A stretch of 64,000 nucleotides of DNA from NCBI GenBank assembly GCA_973895155.1, contig OZ316892.1, positions 11,780,001 to 11,844,000 of the forward strand. Direction: 5' to 3'. Within the stretch, counting starts at the first letter, position 1. Each line of letters starts with the position of its first letter. A program made the translations under genes and the position numbers. The notes beneath the pieces are model-generated. The model had not been told where the DNA came from and did no database searches. It was given only the letters and a program-made list of their open reading frames with translations. The DNA comes from Marsupella aquatica. Taxonomy: Eukaryota; Marchantiophyta. Of this stretch, positions 11,578-21,617 are shown in pieces.

Positions 11578-12742
11578 AGTGGTCGTACGGACGTGGTTGT
11601 ACGGCCCCTGGACTTTCCAACTTTTTTTTGTGAGGGGTCACTCACGGGCTTGTTGGAAAGAGTTCGCGGAGCTGATTCCAACAAGAGGCGGCGCTCCTCA
11701 AACGGAGCCAGGATGAGCAGGTTATGGCCCGGCGAAGTTGTGTTTACGGGATACGGAAACGGTCATAACTTGGTCGTCCAATGTCCGTTTAGAGAGCGGT
11801 TGAGTGATTCGTGATCAGGAGGAGGAGAGCTATCCAGGGGTGAACTCAGAAGTGCAAGTGGAGGGGCGCCTAGTTTCGGCCATTGTGGGGTTCCTTGCAA
11901 TTTCACGGTTCACGGAGTAACGTTGGGGCACCGTCGAAGGCACCGTCGGCCCCATTGTTAGTTTAGGGTTTAGGGTTTTTAGACGCATGTGTGTGCCGCA
12001 TGGTTTTAGTTTAGGGGTTTCTTAGTGAAGGGTTTAGCGGCGCTGCTAGGGTAAGCCGCCATCGTTGTGGCCCCGTGAGGGGTGCTTTGGTGTGTTTTTT
12101 GGTATTTAGGGGGAGAGCCCCAGAGTTGTAAGGGGGGAACTCAGCGTAGTACTTGGATGCTTTGGAGTAGCTTTTGTGAGTAGCACACCGATTAGGAGAA
12201 GTTCAAGCTAGAGTAGTGAGGTGGAGAACGTAGCACTTGTCCCCGGGAGGCAGGAGTTGGGCAGACGGTAGGAGGCCGGGTTGCCCTTGCATGTGTTACG
12301 AGAAACACCAAGAGATATGGATTTGGCTTGAGGTTCCAATATTTTGTGTGTCACTTGTGGTTGCTTGTGTTGTCTGTTTTCCTCCCCTAGTGCGTGTGGT
12401 CGGTGTCGTTGTGGAAACATTTGCCCTTGTCACTAGTGTTCAAATCTTATTGTAAATGTTGGTATGCTTGCCCAAGAGAGGAGGGGGGTGGTGACAGCAC
12501 TCACCCGGTGGGCATGAGTTGTAGATGGTAGGACCAGTCCCTTGGACTTGATCAAAAACGGAGAGACCAGTCGGTAGACTTGATCAAAAAATACACTTCC
12601 GGGAGCGGAATCAAACATACTCATACTTAGGTGTGGAAATCCTCCAAATAGCGTCCCTCCACGACCCCGTAATACGATACCAACAGTTTAAGCAAGGAAA
12701 AGTACGGTTTGCACGTATTAATCGTTGGACAGGCAAGTGACA
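11578..12742 (+). other. E1 3' non-coding region and terminus
   Basis: Non-coding. A purine tract (AAGGGGGGAACTC, about 12132-12144) is followed by about 600 bp conserved in E2 and in the diverged fragment at 4360-4953. If E elements are retrotransposons, this tract is the best polypurine candidate and the segment to 12742 would be the U3-like part. In E2 the equivalent tract (GGGGGACTCAG on the minus strand) lies in the same relative place. Confidence 0.55.
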
Positions 12743-12747
12743 GGGTG

Positions 12748-13697
12748 CCTACTGCAAATTAAAATCTCTGTGCCTATTGCACATTAAAGCAAATGGGTGC
12801 CTACTGCACACTCACGCAGAAAGGAAAAATATTTGATAACTTGAGGGGGAGATCTCATGAAAGGCTTGGCCCCAAGCAATAGAACCCATGGGATGTGCCT
12901 ACTGAACAAGTGTATTTTTCGCACCAATCAGTATTTTACAATGGAACCATATGAGTTGGAACCATATGGCCAATTCTCAAAAATGAGGAATCTTTGTACA
13001 CGATTGGTCAGGATGTTCACACATTCACTCACTAATATTGGATGACATATCATGACTACTAAATTTGGACATAAAACAGACCTTATCATGATATGGTATC
13101 ATATGATCATATGAGGTACGGTATCAAGTTGTAAGGTACCATAAGGTGAGATATGGCCTGGGAAGGCACGACGAGAGATGGTGTGCTATATCATAATAGG
13201 ATATCTGTATGATATGGATATGGTATATGTTATGATGTGACCAAGTTATGCCAACACCCAATCTAGGATTGGACACTCCAAACGGTTCAAAGGCCAAGGA
13301 TTACAACCCACCACGTATCATCTTCATCCTGAATTAATACCTTGCTTTTTTTTCCTTAATCTATGAACATCAAGGAGTATTCATTGCCAGCATGGAACGA
13401 GATGCATGATGCAGTCAACTTTGCTAACACAAACCAAGGAGGATCTTCCACAAGCCCATAGTGTTGACAGGCATTAAGAGACTTTGTACAAATTTCATAT
13501 ACACTATGTATTTACCCACTTAACCTAAAATGGTTCCATAACATGTGGTGGTGGCACTCTTTCCCTCAGAAAGAGGTAGGAGGATTTTAATGAGACCACA
13601 CCAATGGCTACCACAGTAAATACTTAATCTATTAAGGTTAGATGTTAACCCTAGACTGTGGTTCCCTTATATCCTATAAACAACCAAGGGGGAGTAT
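12748..13697. other. Right internal remains of the old copia-like element
   Basis: Non-coding and AT-rich. Near the left end a short motif, GTGCCTACTGCA or GTGCCTATTGCA, repeats three or four times. The interval ends with the polypurine tract at 13686-13697. Confidence 0.5.
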
Positions 13698-13854
13698 TAT
13701 AACCCAAAGTTTAGATTAACATCTATAGTTTAGGGAAGAGATAGTTACCATAACTACCACCATCTGTATATACCTCTTGGACCTCTAATAGATAGTAGTA
13801 TTTTTTCCGATGCATTGGTGTATTATTCCATCTCAAGGCTTCCTACATTATAAC
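13698..13854 (+). repeat. Right LTR of the old copia-like element
   Basis: A direct repeat of 6426-6583, immediately preceded by the polypurine tract and ending TTATAACA. Confidence 0.7.
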
Positions 13855-14164
13855 AATACTCTAGATCTATTTGAGACATTCTAGCTTATTATTCTTTTCA
13901 ACATTCAGAACAATACATATCTAACTCTCGATCTAGCTTGCCAGCTTTTACAACTTATGTCTGATTGTGTTGATGGCTACATCACCCTGTTCAAGAGCCA
14001 GTTTCTATCAGTTAGAATTTTCTGGATAGGTGCTCGAGACAAAGGCATAAGAAAGCACATCAAGTGAGCATATAATTGTCTCATCAATTTGCTTTAACAT
14101 AAGTCTACAAACTATTTGATTTCATTATGGTCTTCTAGTCAGACTAAATTTAGGACTAATTAAT
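13855..14164. other. Spacer between two copia elements
   Basis: AT-rich with nothing recognised. Its last five bases (TTAAT, 14160-14164) are the left target duplication of the next copia element. Confidence 0.5.
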
Positions 14165-14508
14165 TGTTGAGCATAGACGACATTTGTAACGGCAAGCCCA
14201 TGAACCATCCAACGCACAATAGTCGACACAGAGAGATACATGGTTCACCTCCACATGAGGCTACGTCCACGGGAACACACAAGAGCTTTATTGCACTCTA
14301 GGCCGACCGGCCATACCAAGCATCCACAGCACAAGCTCTCCCTATCTCTCAACTAGCTCCGTAACAATGAGCCTAAGTTCCACCAGGGTCTGGCATCAGC
14401 CCTGGCTATATGCACAATAGCACTATCGCTAACATTAGCTAAGTCCTAACCCGAATTAGACTAACTGTGGTTAGCTCATGAGTCACAAGGCTAGAGCAAT
14501 ATCTAACA
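14165..14508 (-). repeat. Copia 3' LTR
   Basis: Begins TGTTGAGC and ends TCTAACA in plus-strand reading, and is a near copy of 34699-35042. It lies downstream of RNase H in element orientation. Confidence 0.95.
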
Positions 14509-14524
14509 AACTCCCCCTTGACTC
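14509..14524 (-). promoter_or_regulatory. Copia polypurine tract
   Basis: On the minus strand a run reading AAGGGGGAGTT directly abuts the start of the 3' LTR, the expected site for plus-strand priming. Confidence 0.85.
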
Positions 14525-14704
14525 TTGTCTTGGGGACTGGACTAAATGCTACCATATGAAATCCTCAGCGGGAAGTTCTAGACAATCACCAAACCAGGTC
14601 TCCCCCTAAAAACCACAAGGGTTAACTAGAACTAAGCCGTAGCCAAAGAGGAATGAGTAATCCATATACAAATAGTCACACATTGCTAAATAACTCTACT
14701 TGTA

Positions 14705-16893
14705 CTACAACTGGAAAACCTGCAAAGTAGCACGGTGTCTTGAGAAACTCTCCAAAGGAATCACTTTGGTAAAGACATCAGCGGGATTGAGCTTTCCATC
14801 AATCTTGACTAGCTCAAAAGTTTTATCAGACACTGCTTGCCTGATAAAATGGTACATGATATCAATGTGCTTCACCCTGCTATCCATCACCTGGTTAGCA
14901 GCCAAGTGAAGAGCACTTTGACTATCACAGTTTAGAGTCAATTTTCCATGCTCTAAATCCATCTCCGCGATCAACTTATCCAACCAAATTGCTTCCTTTG
15001 CTGCTTTTGCTGCTGCAACATACTCTACTTTTGTAGTAGACTGAGAAGTGCACTTCTGCAAGGTAGATTTCCAACTGATACATCCTCCTCCAAGAGTGTA
15101 TAAAAACCCAGTTATAGTCCTCCTTGTATCCAGACAGCCTCCATAGTCAGAATCTACATAGCCAACTAACGTTCTATCTGATCTGTTATCAAATAGTAAT
15201 CCATAGTCCTGTGTACCCTTGAGATACCTGAGAATCCATTTCACAACTTCCCAATGTATCTTCCCTCGATTTGACATGAATCTGCTAACCTTGCCCATCG
15301 CTAGGGCCAAGTCAGGCCTAGTACAAGTCATCAAATACATCAGACTGCCTACTGCCTTCTCATAAGGAATCTTAGCCATTAGACCTTTCTCCACACCATC
15401 CGTAGGAGAGAAAGCCGATGATAACTTGAAATGTGAAGCTAAAGGAATACTCACTGGCTTACAGTTCTCCATGTTGAATCGTGCAAGTACTTTCCTCGCA
15501 TACTGGCCTTGACTCAAGCACAACTATCCAGTATCAGAGTTCCTAAAAATCTTCATGCCTAAGATCCTCTTGGCCTTACCAAGATCCTTCATCCTGAATT
15601 CAGCACTCAATTTCGCCTTGAGACTGTCAACCTCAGATTGATCTTTAGCCACAATCAGCATGTCATCCACATAAATAACCAGAATGATGAAACCAAACAC
15701 ATCATTCTTGACTGATTTTGTATACACACAAGGATCATACACCATCCTTGTAAAACCTTGAGCAAGCATGAAAACATCAAACCGCTTGTTCCACTGTCTG
15801 GGAGACTACTTCAATCCATATAAGGACTTGAGAAATCTGCAAACTAAGTTCTCTTGGCCCTTCTTCATAAAGCCTAGTGTCTGTCTCATGAAGACCAACT
15901 CTTCCAAGTTGCCATAGAGAAAGGCAGTAACAACATCCATCTGATCCATCACCAGACCAAAAAACACAACAAGTTGACACAAGATCCGAATTGTGGAATA
16001 CTTAGCCATCGGTGAAAAGACCTCAATGTTGTAATCCACTCCTTTCTCCTGAGTGAATCCCTTGGCAACAAGCCTTGCCTTGTAGATCTTGTCTCCAGCC
16101 TCTGAAGGACTGTCCTTCAACTTGTAAATCCACTTGCTGTCCACCACTTGCTCACCTCTTGGAAGCTCCATCAGCTCCCATGTCTTGTTGTCACTCAAAG
16201 ATTGCAACTCCCTCTGCATTGCTGCATTCCACTCATGCTTCTGCTCTGAAGCACAAGCCTCACTGTACGAAGAAGGCTCTTCTTCTTCCAAGATCATCTT
16301 CATCAAGTGCAATGTCAATATTATCTAGCTTAGATGAGTTTGCCCATTGACCATACCTGGTAGGAGCTCTAGTAGAACGACTGGAAGTTCCTCTAGGAGA
16401 TGACTCAGGCTGATCTGTTGTTGCTGCTGGTTGAATTTGAGGTACCCCAGCAACAATTTGCTCCTCTTGTTCCATCACAAGAACCAGCTCCAAGCCCGGA
16501 GCTTCTCCATCTCTCCTGTCATGAACAACATCATGACTAATCTCCCCCTCAACCCGGTCCGGGATGAGAGATTTCCCTTGTCAGTATGGGAGTCTTGAGA
16601 ACTCTCCCCCTCCTTTGATGATCTGGATTCATTAAAGGACACATCTCTACTGACAATTAGTTTACAGGTTACTGGATCCCATAACCTATAACCCTTCACA
16701 CCTTTCTGATAGCCAAGGAAAATGCACTTCTTCGACTTGGACTCCAGCTTGGTTCAAAGCTGGGAAGGTGTAAGCACATAAACATCACATCCAAAAATCC
16801 TCAAATGTGAGTAATCTGCTGGACGCCCGTACCTCATTTCAAATGGCGTCTTGAATCCAATAGAACTAGATGAAGAACAATTTACCAAATAAG
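14705..16893 (-). pseudogene. Copia pol, 3' part: integrase end, reverse transcriptase, RNase H
   Basis: The fragment starts at the gypsy insertion site with the end of the integrase and the GKR-like region. The reverse transcriptase follows, with the KARLVAKGFTQ, QMDVVTAFLYG and YVDDMLIVAK motifs, then SLMYLMTCTRPD and the copia RNase H (GYVDSDYGG, HIDIMYHFIR). In-frame stops lie at about 15521 and 15803 (both consistent with CAG to TAG) and about 16753 (CGA to TGA). Two frame changes lie near 16260-16318 and 16475-16493. The catalytic YVDD is intact, but the protein cannot be made. It continues beyond the gypsy insertion at 26887. Confidence 0.92.
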
Positions 16894-16897
16894 CTGC

Positions 16898-17073
16898 TGT
16901 CGTGATATATAGTATCGTAGCCATAGTGTATCGAAAACATACAAGTCACCGGCAAGGCATATGTGCAAGCTGCTAGCAACCAACATGCATAGAAAAAGTC
17001 CAATCACATTCACAAGTGCCAAGAAAAAGCAAATGAAGTGGTATGTACGTAGTGGAGGTGTAAACCTCTGTAT
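16898..17073 (-). repeat. Gypsy terminal repeat B2 (176 bp)
   Basis: The leftmost segment of the element, identical to B1 (17434-17609) except at about 2 positions. It starts TGTCGTG at the copia junction. Its right edge joins A2 at TGTAT/ATAAAAGG, forming an intact TATA-like TATATAAAAG that is absent from the other B and A copies. Confidence 0.95.
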
Positions 17074-17431
17074 ATAAAAGGCGTAAGAGAAACAATTGTA
17101 CTGAAATCGAATCGAAAACCGGCAGGATGCCAAGATCGGTCGGGAGCATCTAACGAATCACTGTGTGAATCCCGTGTACGGAACCGACAAGCACTGTCTG
17201 AGCTCTGTCAATAGCGATTCAAGAAGAACTAAAAACCCACAAAGAAAGACATGCCCTAAGCAAGCAAAGTCCTGGCGTCACACTAACAAGCACATTTGCT
17301 TCAAGAACGGCCCAGACTTGCTACAAGAACATGTCGCTAACTCAGGTAGTACACTAGCCCTAACTACATACCTAGCGGGCAGGCGAGGGACATGCCGATG
17401 TGCATAAGAGGCACTGTCCCTCGGCATGACA
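17074..17431 (-). repeat. Gypsy terminal repeat A2 (358 bp)
   Basis: Direct copy of A1 (26525-26882) with about 11 differences, ten of them transitions. It ends CATGACA, followed by the dinucleotide GC. Confidence 0.95.
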
Positions 17432-17440
17432 GCTGTCGTG
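17425..17440. other. Palindromic A2/GC/B1 junction
   Basis: CATGACAGCTGTCGTG joins A2 to B1 with two extra bases, GC (17432-17433). The central ten bases, GACAGCTGTC, are a perfect palindrome. The arrangement CA-GC-TG resembles end-to-end joined retroviral DNA. The same CA and TG bases, without the GC, form the outer ends of the integrated element. Confidence 0.85.
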
Positions 17441-17609
17441 ACATATAGTATCGTAGCCATAGTGTATCGAAAACATACAAGTCACCAGCAAGGCATATGT
17501 GCAAGCTGCTAGCAACCAACATGCATAGAAAAAGTCCAATCACATTCACAAGTGCCAAGAAAAAGCAAATGAAGTGGTATGTACGTAGTGGAGGTGTAAA
17601 CCTCTGTAT
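17434..17609 (-). repeat. Gypsy terminal repeat B1 (176 bp)
   Basis: Second copy of B. On the minus strand it directly follows the G-tract at the 3' end of the internal region, as a U3 start follows a polypurine tract. Confidence 0.95.
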
Positions 17610-17622
17610 CCCCCCCAGACCA
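17610..17622 (-). promoter_or_regulatory. Gypsy polypurine-tract candidate
   Basis: On the minus strand GTCTGGGGGGG abuts repeat B1 exactly. Its position just after the coding region and against a terminal repeat fits a plus-strand primer. The run is short and interrupted by pyrimidines upstream. Confidence 0.65.
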
Positions 17623-17648
17623 CAGCCAAAAGGAGGGCTGAAGAAAAT

Positions 17649-20600
17649 TTAGGTAGCACATGGAGCACAAGAAGGGCAAAACCATAACCCTTCTGGCACC
17701 TGGGTAAGTTCAGGCCGAAGGCAGAAAAGATGGTACCCTCCATTGCAATTGTCACACAGCAGCATCTGGTCAGCATCATCAATTCGCAAACACACCTTGC
17801 AAGGGTAGTCCACAGGTGGAATCCAAGTAGAAGTCACAATGGTGGGATCTAGGTTAGGCAGATGACAAGGGGTGCAATTCTTGGCATTGTCAGCAATTGT
17901 GCGCCCATCTGCCCCTTGTAACTCTAGCACTCCAGACGGTCGAATAGCTTTAACCCTGAGAATAGTACGACTGGTAGAGGTGTCCAGGGTGTCGTTAGCT
18001 TGCCGCTGCCAGTACACAAAATCTCCCACATCAAACTTCCTGACCTTGGGCTGAAAAGTGCCCCCTCGTGTGTGTGCATAACGCAGTGTGTCCCTATGTT
18101 GTGCAATGGCCAAATTCTCCATGGCCATGGGCATAACCCTCCTGAATAGGGCAGCCCTCTCAGAGATCACATCAGACCAAGTCACAGCTGAATCCAAGTC
18201 CACCACCTGAAGCATGTGAGCAGCAATAGCAGAAGGTGGAACTGGGTGACGACCAAACAACAAGAAGTAGGGAGAAAAGTTAGACAGTGATGCATGTCTG
18301 GACATCCTATACCCCATGGCAATGTAGGGTAAGGCCAGGTCCCAATCCTCCTTGTTTTTGGTGAGGCAGATCTTCCGAAGACCCTTCTTGCATGTCTGAA
18401 CCATGCGTTCTACCAAGCCATCTGCCTGTGGGTGATCTCGTGATGTCCGATGATGATCAATGAGGGCCTGATCAAGCAGCTCCTGGAACTCTCCTCTAAA
18501 CTCTGAGCCCTGATCAGTGAGACATTCTGCACAAGCTCCAAAACGACTGAGAACTTGTTGCAGGAATGCCTGGCTGGTGCTACGGGAGGTCTTATCCGGC
18601 AATGCCACAAGTTCTATCCACTTGGAGAAATGCTCTATCATGATCATGATGTAGAGATTACCCCGAGACGTGAGGGGTAATTCTCCAGCCAAATCACATG
18701 ACCAGCGATAAAACATGCCCTGAATGGGGAGTGGATGAAGTGTGGGTTGCCGAGATGTGAAAGAAGTCCTCACCCTATCACACTGTTCACACCGGGCAAT
18801 AACATCTCGAACCTGGCCATGCATGCCTCTCCAATGATAATGAGGGACCAAGAGGCTGTAAGTCCTCTTAACGCCAAAATGACCAAGCTCAGAATGTACC
18901 TTACGGATAAGGCCAACCCTCTCATGAATGGGTGGAACCACCACTTCCCTGTCTGGCAAGCAGCGCACGAGATGATCTCCCTTCCACAAGTAGCGCTTGG
19001 ACCTTTGCTGAATTTGGTCTCTCTGGGCAGCAGTAATATGTGTGGGGTACTCCCCATGCTGCAAAAATCTCAGAGTTTCGTTGTCCTCCCATATGTCCAC
19101 CACAGGTTGGTCAACAACATAGCATGGCAGCAAAGCAAGATAGGTCGATGCATGAAATGTAGGCAGGATGGAAACCTGGTCAAAATCCTGTCGTGCATCT
19201 GAGGAATCATCAGAGGCAATCAAAGGGCTGCGGGACATAGTGTCAGCATTTTGATGTGTCACACCAGGCCTATAAATTACCTCAAAATTATACTCCTGGA
19301 GTATGAGCGCCCAACGAGCAAGCTTGCCAGTAAGCTTGTCGTTGGTCATCAACCACTTCAAGGGCTGGTGGTCGGTGTAGAGAACAAACCTGGTCCCATA
19401 GAGGTAGGGCCTGTAATGTATGACAGCCCACACAACAGCAAGGCATTCACCCTCATAAGAAGAATAATGACTCTCTGCCTGATTGTTGCTCCTGGATGCA
19501 TAGGCAATGACGTACTCTTTACCTTCCTCATCATGCTGGCCCAGAATGGCACCAATCCCAAGGGCACTCCAATCTGTGTGTAGCACAAAGACCTTGCTGA
19601 AATCAGGTCTTCTCAGCACCGGGTATTCTGAGAGCTTCTCCTTCAAAGTGACAAATGCTGCTTCAGCATCTGTACTCCATGTCCAAGTCACATTCTTTTT
19701 CAACAAAGAGTACAATGGATGTGCAATGGTACTGAAATCTTTGATGTAGATCCGGTAGTAATTGCACAACCCAATAAAGCTCCTAAGAGTGTGAACATCA
19801 GTAGGAGTGGGCATTTCCAGGATGGATACCACTTTGGCCCAGTGAGCCATGGTTCCATTTGGAAGAATGCGGTGCCCAAGGTATACTACTGATCTGACAG
19901 CAAATTCACACTTCTTGGGGTGTATTTTCAGGTTCACCTTCTTAAGCCTCATGAATAGCTCCTCAAGGTCAAGTAGATGTTGGTCAAATCCTTTGCTGTG
20001 GACCAACACATCATCAATGTAGCATTTCATAAACTCAGCACCTTGAAGAACCTGGTCCATGACTCTTTGAAAGAATATGGGCGCATTCTTCAAGCCAAAT
20101 GGCATCACCAACCACTCCCATAGTTGGTTACTACCATGGAAAGCTGTTTTCTTGCGATCCTTTGCAAGCAGCAAAATCTGGTTAAAGCCTTGCCTTAGAT
20201 CCACAAGAGTGAAGATGTCTGAGTCTCCAATGCTGTCAAATAGCTCCTCTGGCCGTGGCATGGGGTACCTGTCCTGGGGTGTGACCAGGTTCAGTGGCCT
20301 GTAGTCCCCACACATGCGCTTCTCTGTCCACAATCCACTGGAATCCTTCTTTGCTGGCATCACTGTAGCTGCTGCAAAATCTGATGTAGATGGCTGAATA
20401 AGACCAGCTTCATATAACTCTTGGCACCTCTCATCCACTAGCTGCCACTCATGCTTACTCAAATAATGTCTCCGCCTGAAGATAGGTGTTTCATCAGCCA
20501 ACTCAATGGAGAACTGCATGGTCTTGCACTTACCCACGTCCTTCATAGAGAAAGCAAACACATTCTCATGCTTGAGGAGCAAATTCAGCAGCTGGTCCTT

Positions 20601-21617
20601 CTGTCTTTTACTCAGGTGGTTGCCCATGATAAATGTGTAGTTGGCAACACTAGGAATAGGACCTGATGTACTCGTACTTGAAGAGCCAGAAGTGCCAGCC
20701 TCTCCACTGTCCAAGCTGCTAGCATGCTGCTGATAAGGTGATGAGGCCTCTCCAAGGCCTGTTGTACCTGCTGATCCGAAGTGGTCCACACCATGAAACT
20801 CAGAAATAATGTTAGCCGCATTACAAGGGACCTCCTCCCCCCCAACACTTGGACTGAAGTGGTGAGTGTTGGACAGAGGTAAGTGCACCTGGTCTGGATG
20901 CCATGCAGCAGCACTATGGAGTGGTAAGGCTGGAGCTCCTAATGCTGGAGGAATGTACATCTGAAAAAGGATGCAAGTGACCAGAAGCCAAGTGAGAGCA
21001 TTGAGATCCATTACCCTGCCAAGTAAAGCATTCCTGGCTAGCCTGGTGATTTTGGTGTGACCTGTAGTACCGGGTTGGAAGCCCATAGCCCGTTCTCTCT
21101 CCTCAGGACTAGGTTCATCCCATGTACCGGTAGAATGTCGATAAACCAGACCAGGACCATCACCCTGAAAAGCATGTGCACCTAGAAAGGACACAAATGT
21201 AGGCCAAGCAGCACGGGGTTGTCCAAAGGTATTGGCTGGATACCAAGGTGCTGGCTCTTGCCGTGTAACTGGTTGGCAAGAACTGTCAGGATCCAAAATC
21301 TGGTCCACTGTAAGGTTAGTGTCCTTGGATGTGTGGTGAAGAGCCATCTCCAGCAAGGAAGGTGGTGCAAGGTTAGTCCAAAAGTTACGAAGACGATGTG
21401 CATAAGAACCACAGTGCACTGCATCAATGAGAAGGGGTGGTCCCAAGTAGTGCTGGACCACACTGAAATCCTCTTTGACCTGTGGACGCTGGTCAAACTG
21501 AGATGGAGTATTTATTCTCAATGATATAACCAACAGCAGGATAAAGGGATTGAGCCCAGGTGAGAATCTGAACCAATGCTGTGAAAAGGCCAGAACGAGA
21601 ATCATGCTGTCCAGCAC
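17649..21617 (-). CDS. Gypsy Pol: methyltransferase C-terminal half, RT, RNase H, integrase, PHD finger
   Basis: A frame of 1322 codons; the ATG is not necessarily used, since it continues the upstream polyprotein after a frame change. Residues 35-215 carry the C-terminal methyltransferase motifs: AHRLRNFWTNL (VIII-like), PSPEERERAMGF (IX) and the final Asn region (X). Reverse transcriptase spans about 385-600 (VDLRQGFNQI, MPFGLKNAP, CYIDDVLVHSK). RNase H is at about 675-770. The integrase has an HHCC zinc domain (about 908-946) and a DDE core with Asp in CDLAG, Asp in TDQGSEF and Glu in GLVERMVQ. A canonical Cys4-His-Cys3 PHD finger ends the protein (about 1273-1317), where chromoviruses carry a chromodomain. 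All catalytic residues of RT and integrase appear intact. Confidence 0.93.
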   Translation of the reverse strand: MLDSMILVLAFSQHWFRFSPGLNPFILLLVISLRINTPSQFDQRPQVKEDFSVVQHYLGPPLLIDAVHCGSYAHRLRNFWTNLAPPSLLEMALHHTSKDTNLTVDQILDPDSSCQPVTRQEPAPWYPANTFGQPRAAWPTFVSFLGAHAFQGDGPGLVYRHSTGTWDEPSPEERERAMGFQPGTTGHTKITRLARNALLGRVMDLNALTWLLVTCILFQMYIPPALGAPALPLHSAAAWHPDQVHLPLSNTHHFSPSVGGEEVPCNAANIISEFHGVDHFGSAGTTGLGEASSPYQQHASSLDSGEAGTSGSSSTSTSGPIPSVANYTFIMGNHLSKRQKDQLLNLLLKHENVFAFSMKDVGKCKTMQFSIELADETPIFRRRHYLSKHEWQLVDERCQELYEAGLIQPSTSDFAAATVMPAKKDSSGLWTEKRMCGDYRPLNLVTPQDRYPMPRPEELFDSIGDSDIFTLVDLRQGFNQILLLAKDRKKTAFHGSNQLWEWLVMPFGLKNAPIFFQRVMDQVLQGAEFMKCYIDDVLVHSKGFDQHLLDLEELFMRLKKVNLKIHPKKCEFAVRSVVYLGHRILPNGTMAHWAKVVSILEMPTPTDVHTLRSFIGLCNYYRIYIKDFSTIAHPLYSLLKKNVTWTWSTDAEAAFVTLKEKLSEYPVLRRPDFSKVFVLHTDWSALGIGAILGQHDEEGKEYVIAYASRSNNQAESHYSSYEGECLAVVWAVIHYRPYLYGTRFVLYTDHQPLKWLMTNDKLTGKLARWALILQEYNFEVIYRPGVTHQNADTMSRSPLIASDDSSDARQDFDQVSILPTFHASTYLALLPCYVVDQPVVDIWEDNETLRFLQHGEYPTHITAAQRDQIQQRSKRYLWKGDHLVRCLPDREVVVPPIHERVGLIRKVHSELGHFGVKRTYSLLVPHYHWRGMHGQVRDVIARCEQCDRVRTSFTSRQPTLHPLPIQGMFYRWSCDLAGELPLTSRGNLYIMIMIEHFSKWIELVALPDKTSRSTSQAFLQQVLSRFGACAECLTDQGSEFRGEFQELLDQALIDHHRTSRDHPQADGLVERMVQTCKKGLRKICLTKNKEDWDLALPYIAMGYRMSRHASLSNFSPYFLLFGRHPVPPSAIAAHMLQVVDLDSAVTWSDVISERAALFRRVMPMAMENLAIAQHRDTLRYAHTRGGTFQPKVRKFDVGDFVYWQRQANDTLDTSTSRTILRVKAIRPSGVLELQGADGRTIADNAKNCTPCHLPNLDPTIVTSTWIPPVDYPCKVCLRIDDADQMLLCDNCNGGYHLFCLRPELTQVPEGLWFCPSCAPCAT

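Larger units (their letters stand above)
8344..12742 (+). mobile_element. Element E1: LTR-less element with TG..CA ends and 5-bp TSD
   Basis: A 4.4-kb insertion starts TGTGACGGGG, ends GCAAGTGACA, and is bracketed by a perfect 5-bp direct repeat GGGTG (8339-8343 and 12743-12747). The 5' terminus is a palindrome, GTGACGGGGTCCCCCGTCAC (8345-8364). The left part holds a GC-rich leader with repeated hairpins, the middle a single coding frame (9724-11577), and the right end about 600 bp downstream of a G-tract. There are no terminal direct repeats. Element E2 (27099-31127) has the same ends, order and protein, confirming the unit. The TG..CA ends and 5-bp duplication look like retroviral-type integrase products. 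A DNA transposon with 6-bp inverted ends (TGTGAC/TGTCAC) is the alternative. Confidence 0.88.
6426..13854 (+). mobile_element. Old copia-like LTR element with two younger insertions
   Basis: Two related repeats of about 157 bp (6426-6583 and 13698-13854) flank this interval as direct repeats. Both share TTTAGA, CATCTATAGTTTAGGGA, CCTCTTGGACCTCTAAT and CATCTCAAGGCTTCCTACA and end in AACA. The right copy is preceded by a classic polypurine tract (AAGGGGGAGTAT, 13686-13697). The left copy is followed by CACGTTATCAGCATG, a primer-site-like sequence common in plant copia elements. After removing element E1 and the SINE, only about 2.5 kb of internal DNA remains, with no intact gag or pol. It is therefore a non-autonomous or heavily eroded element. 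Flanking 5-bp duplications are not convincing. Confidence 0.7.

Noticed and set aside
18600-18660. Apparent loss of an integrase catalytic Asp (IEHFSKW where many elements have IDHFSKW)
   Set aside because: The first catalytic Asp of the gypsy DDE core is in the earlier CDLAG motif, which is intact. The later position is not catalytic.
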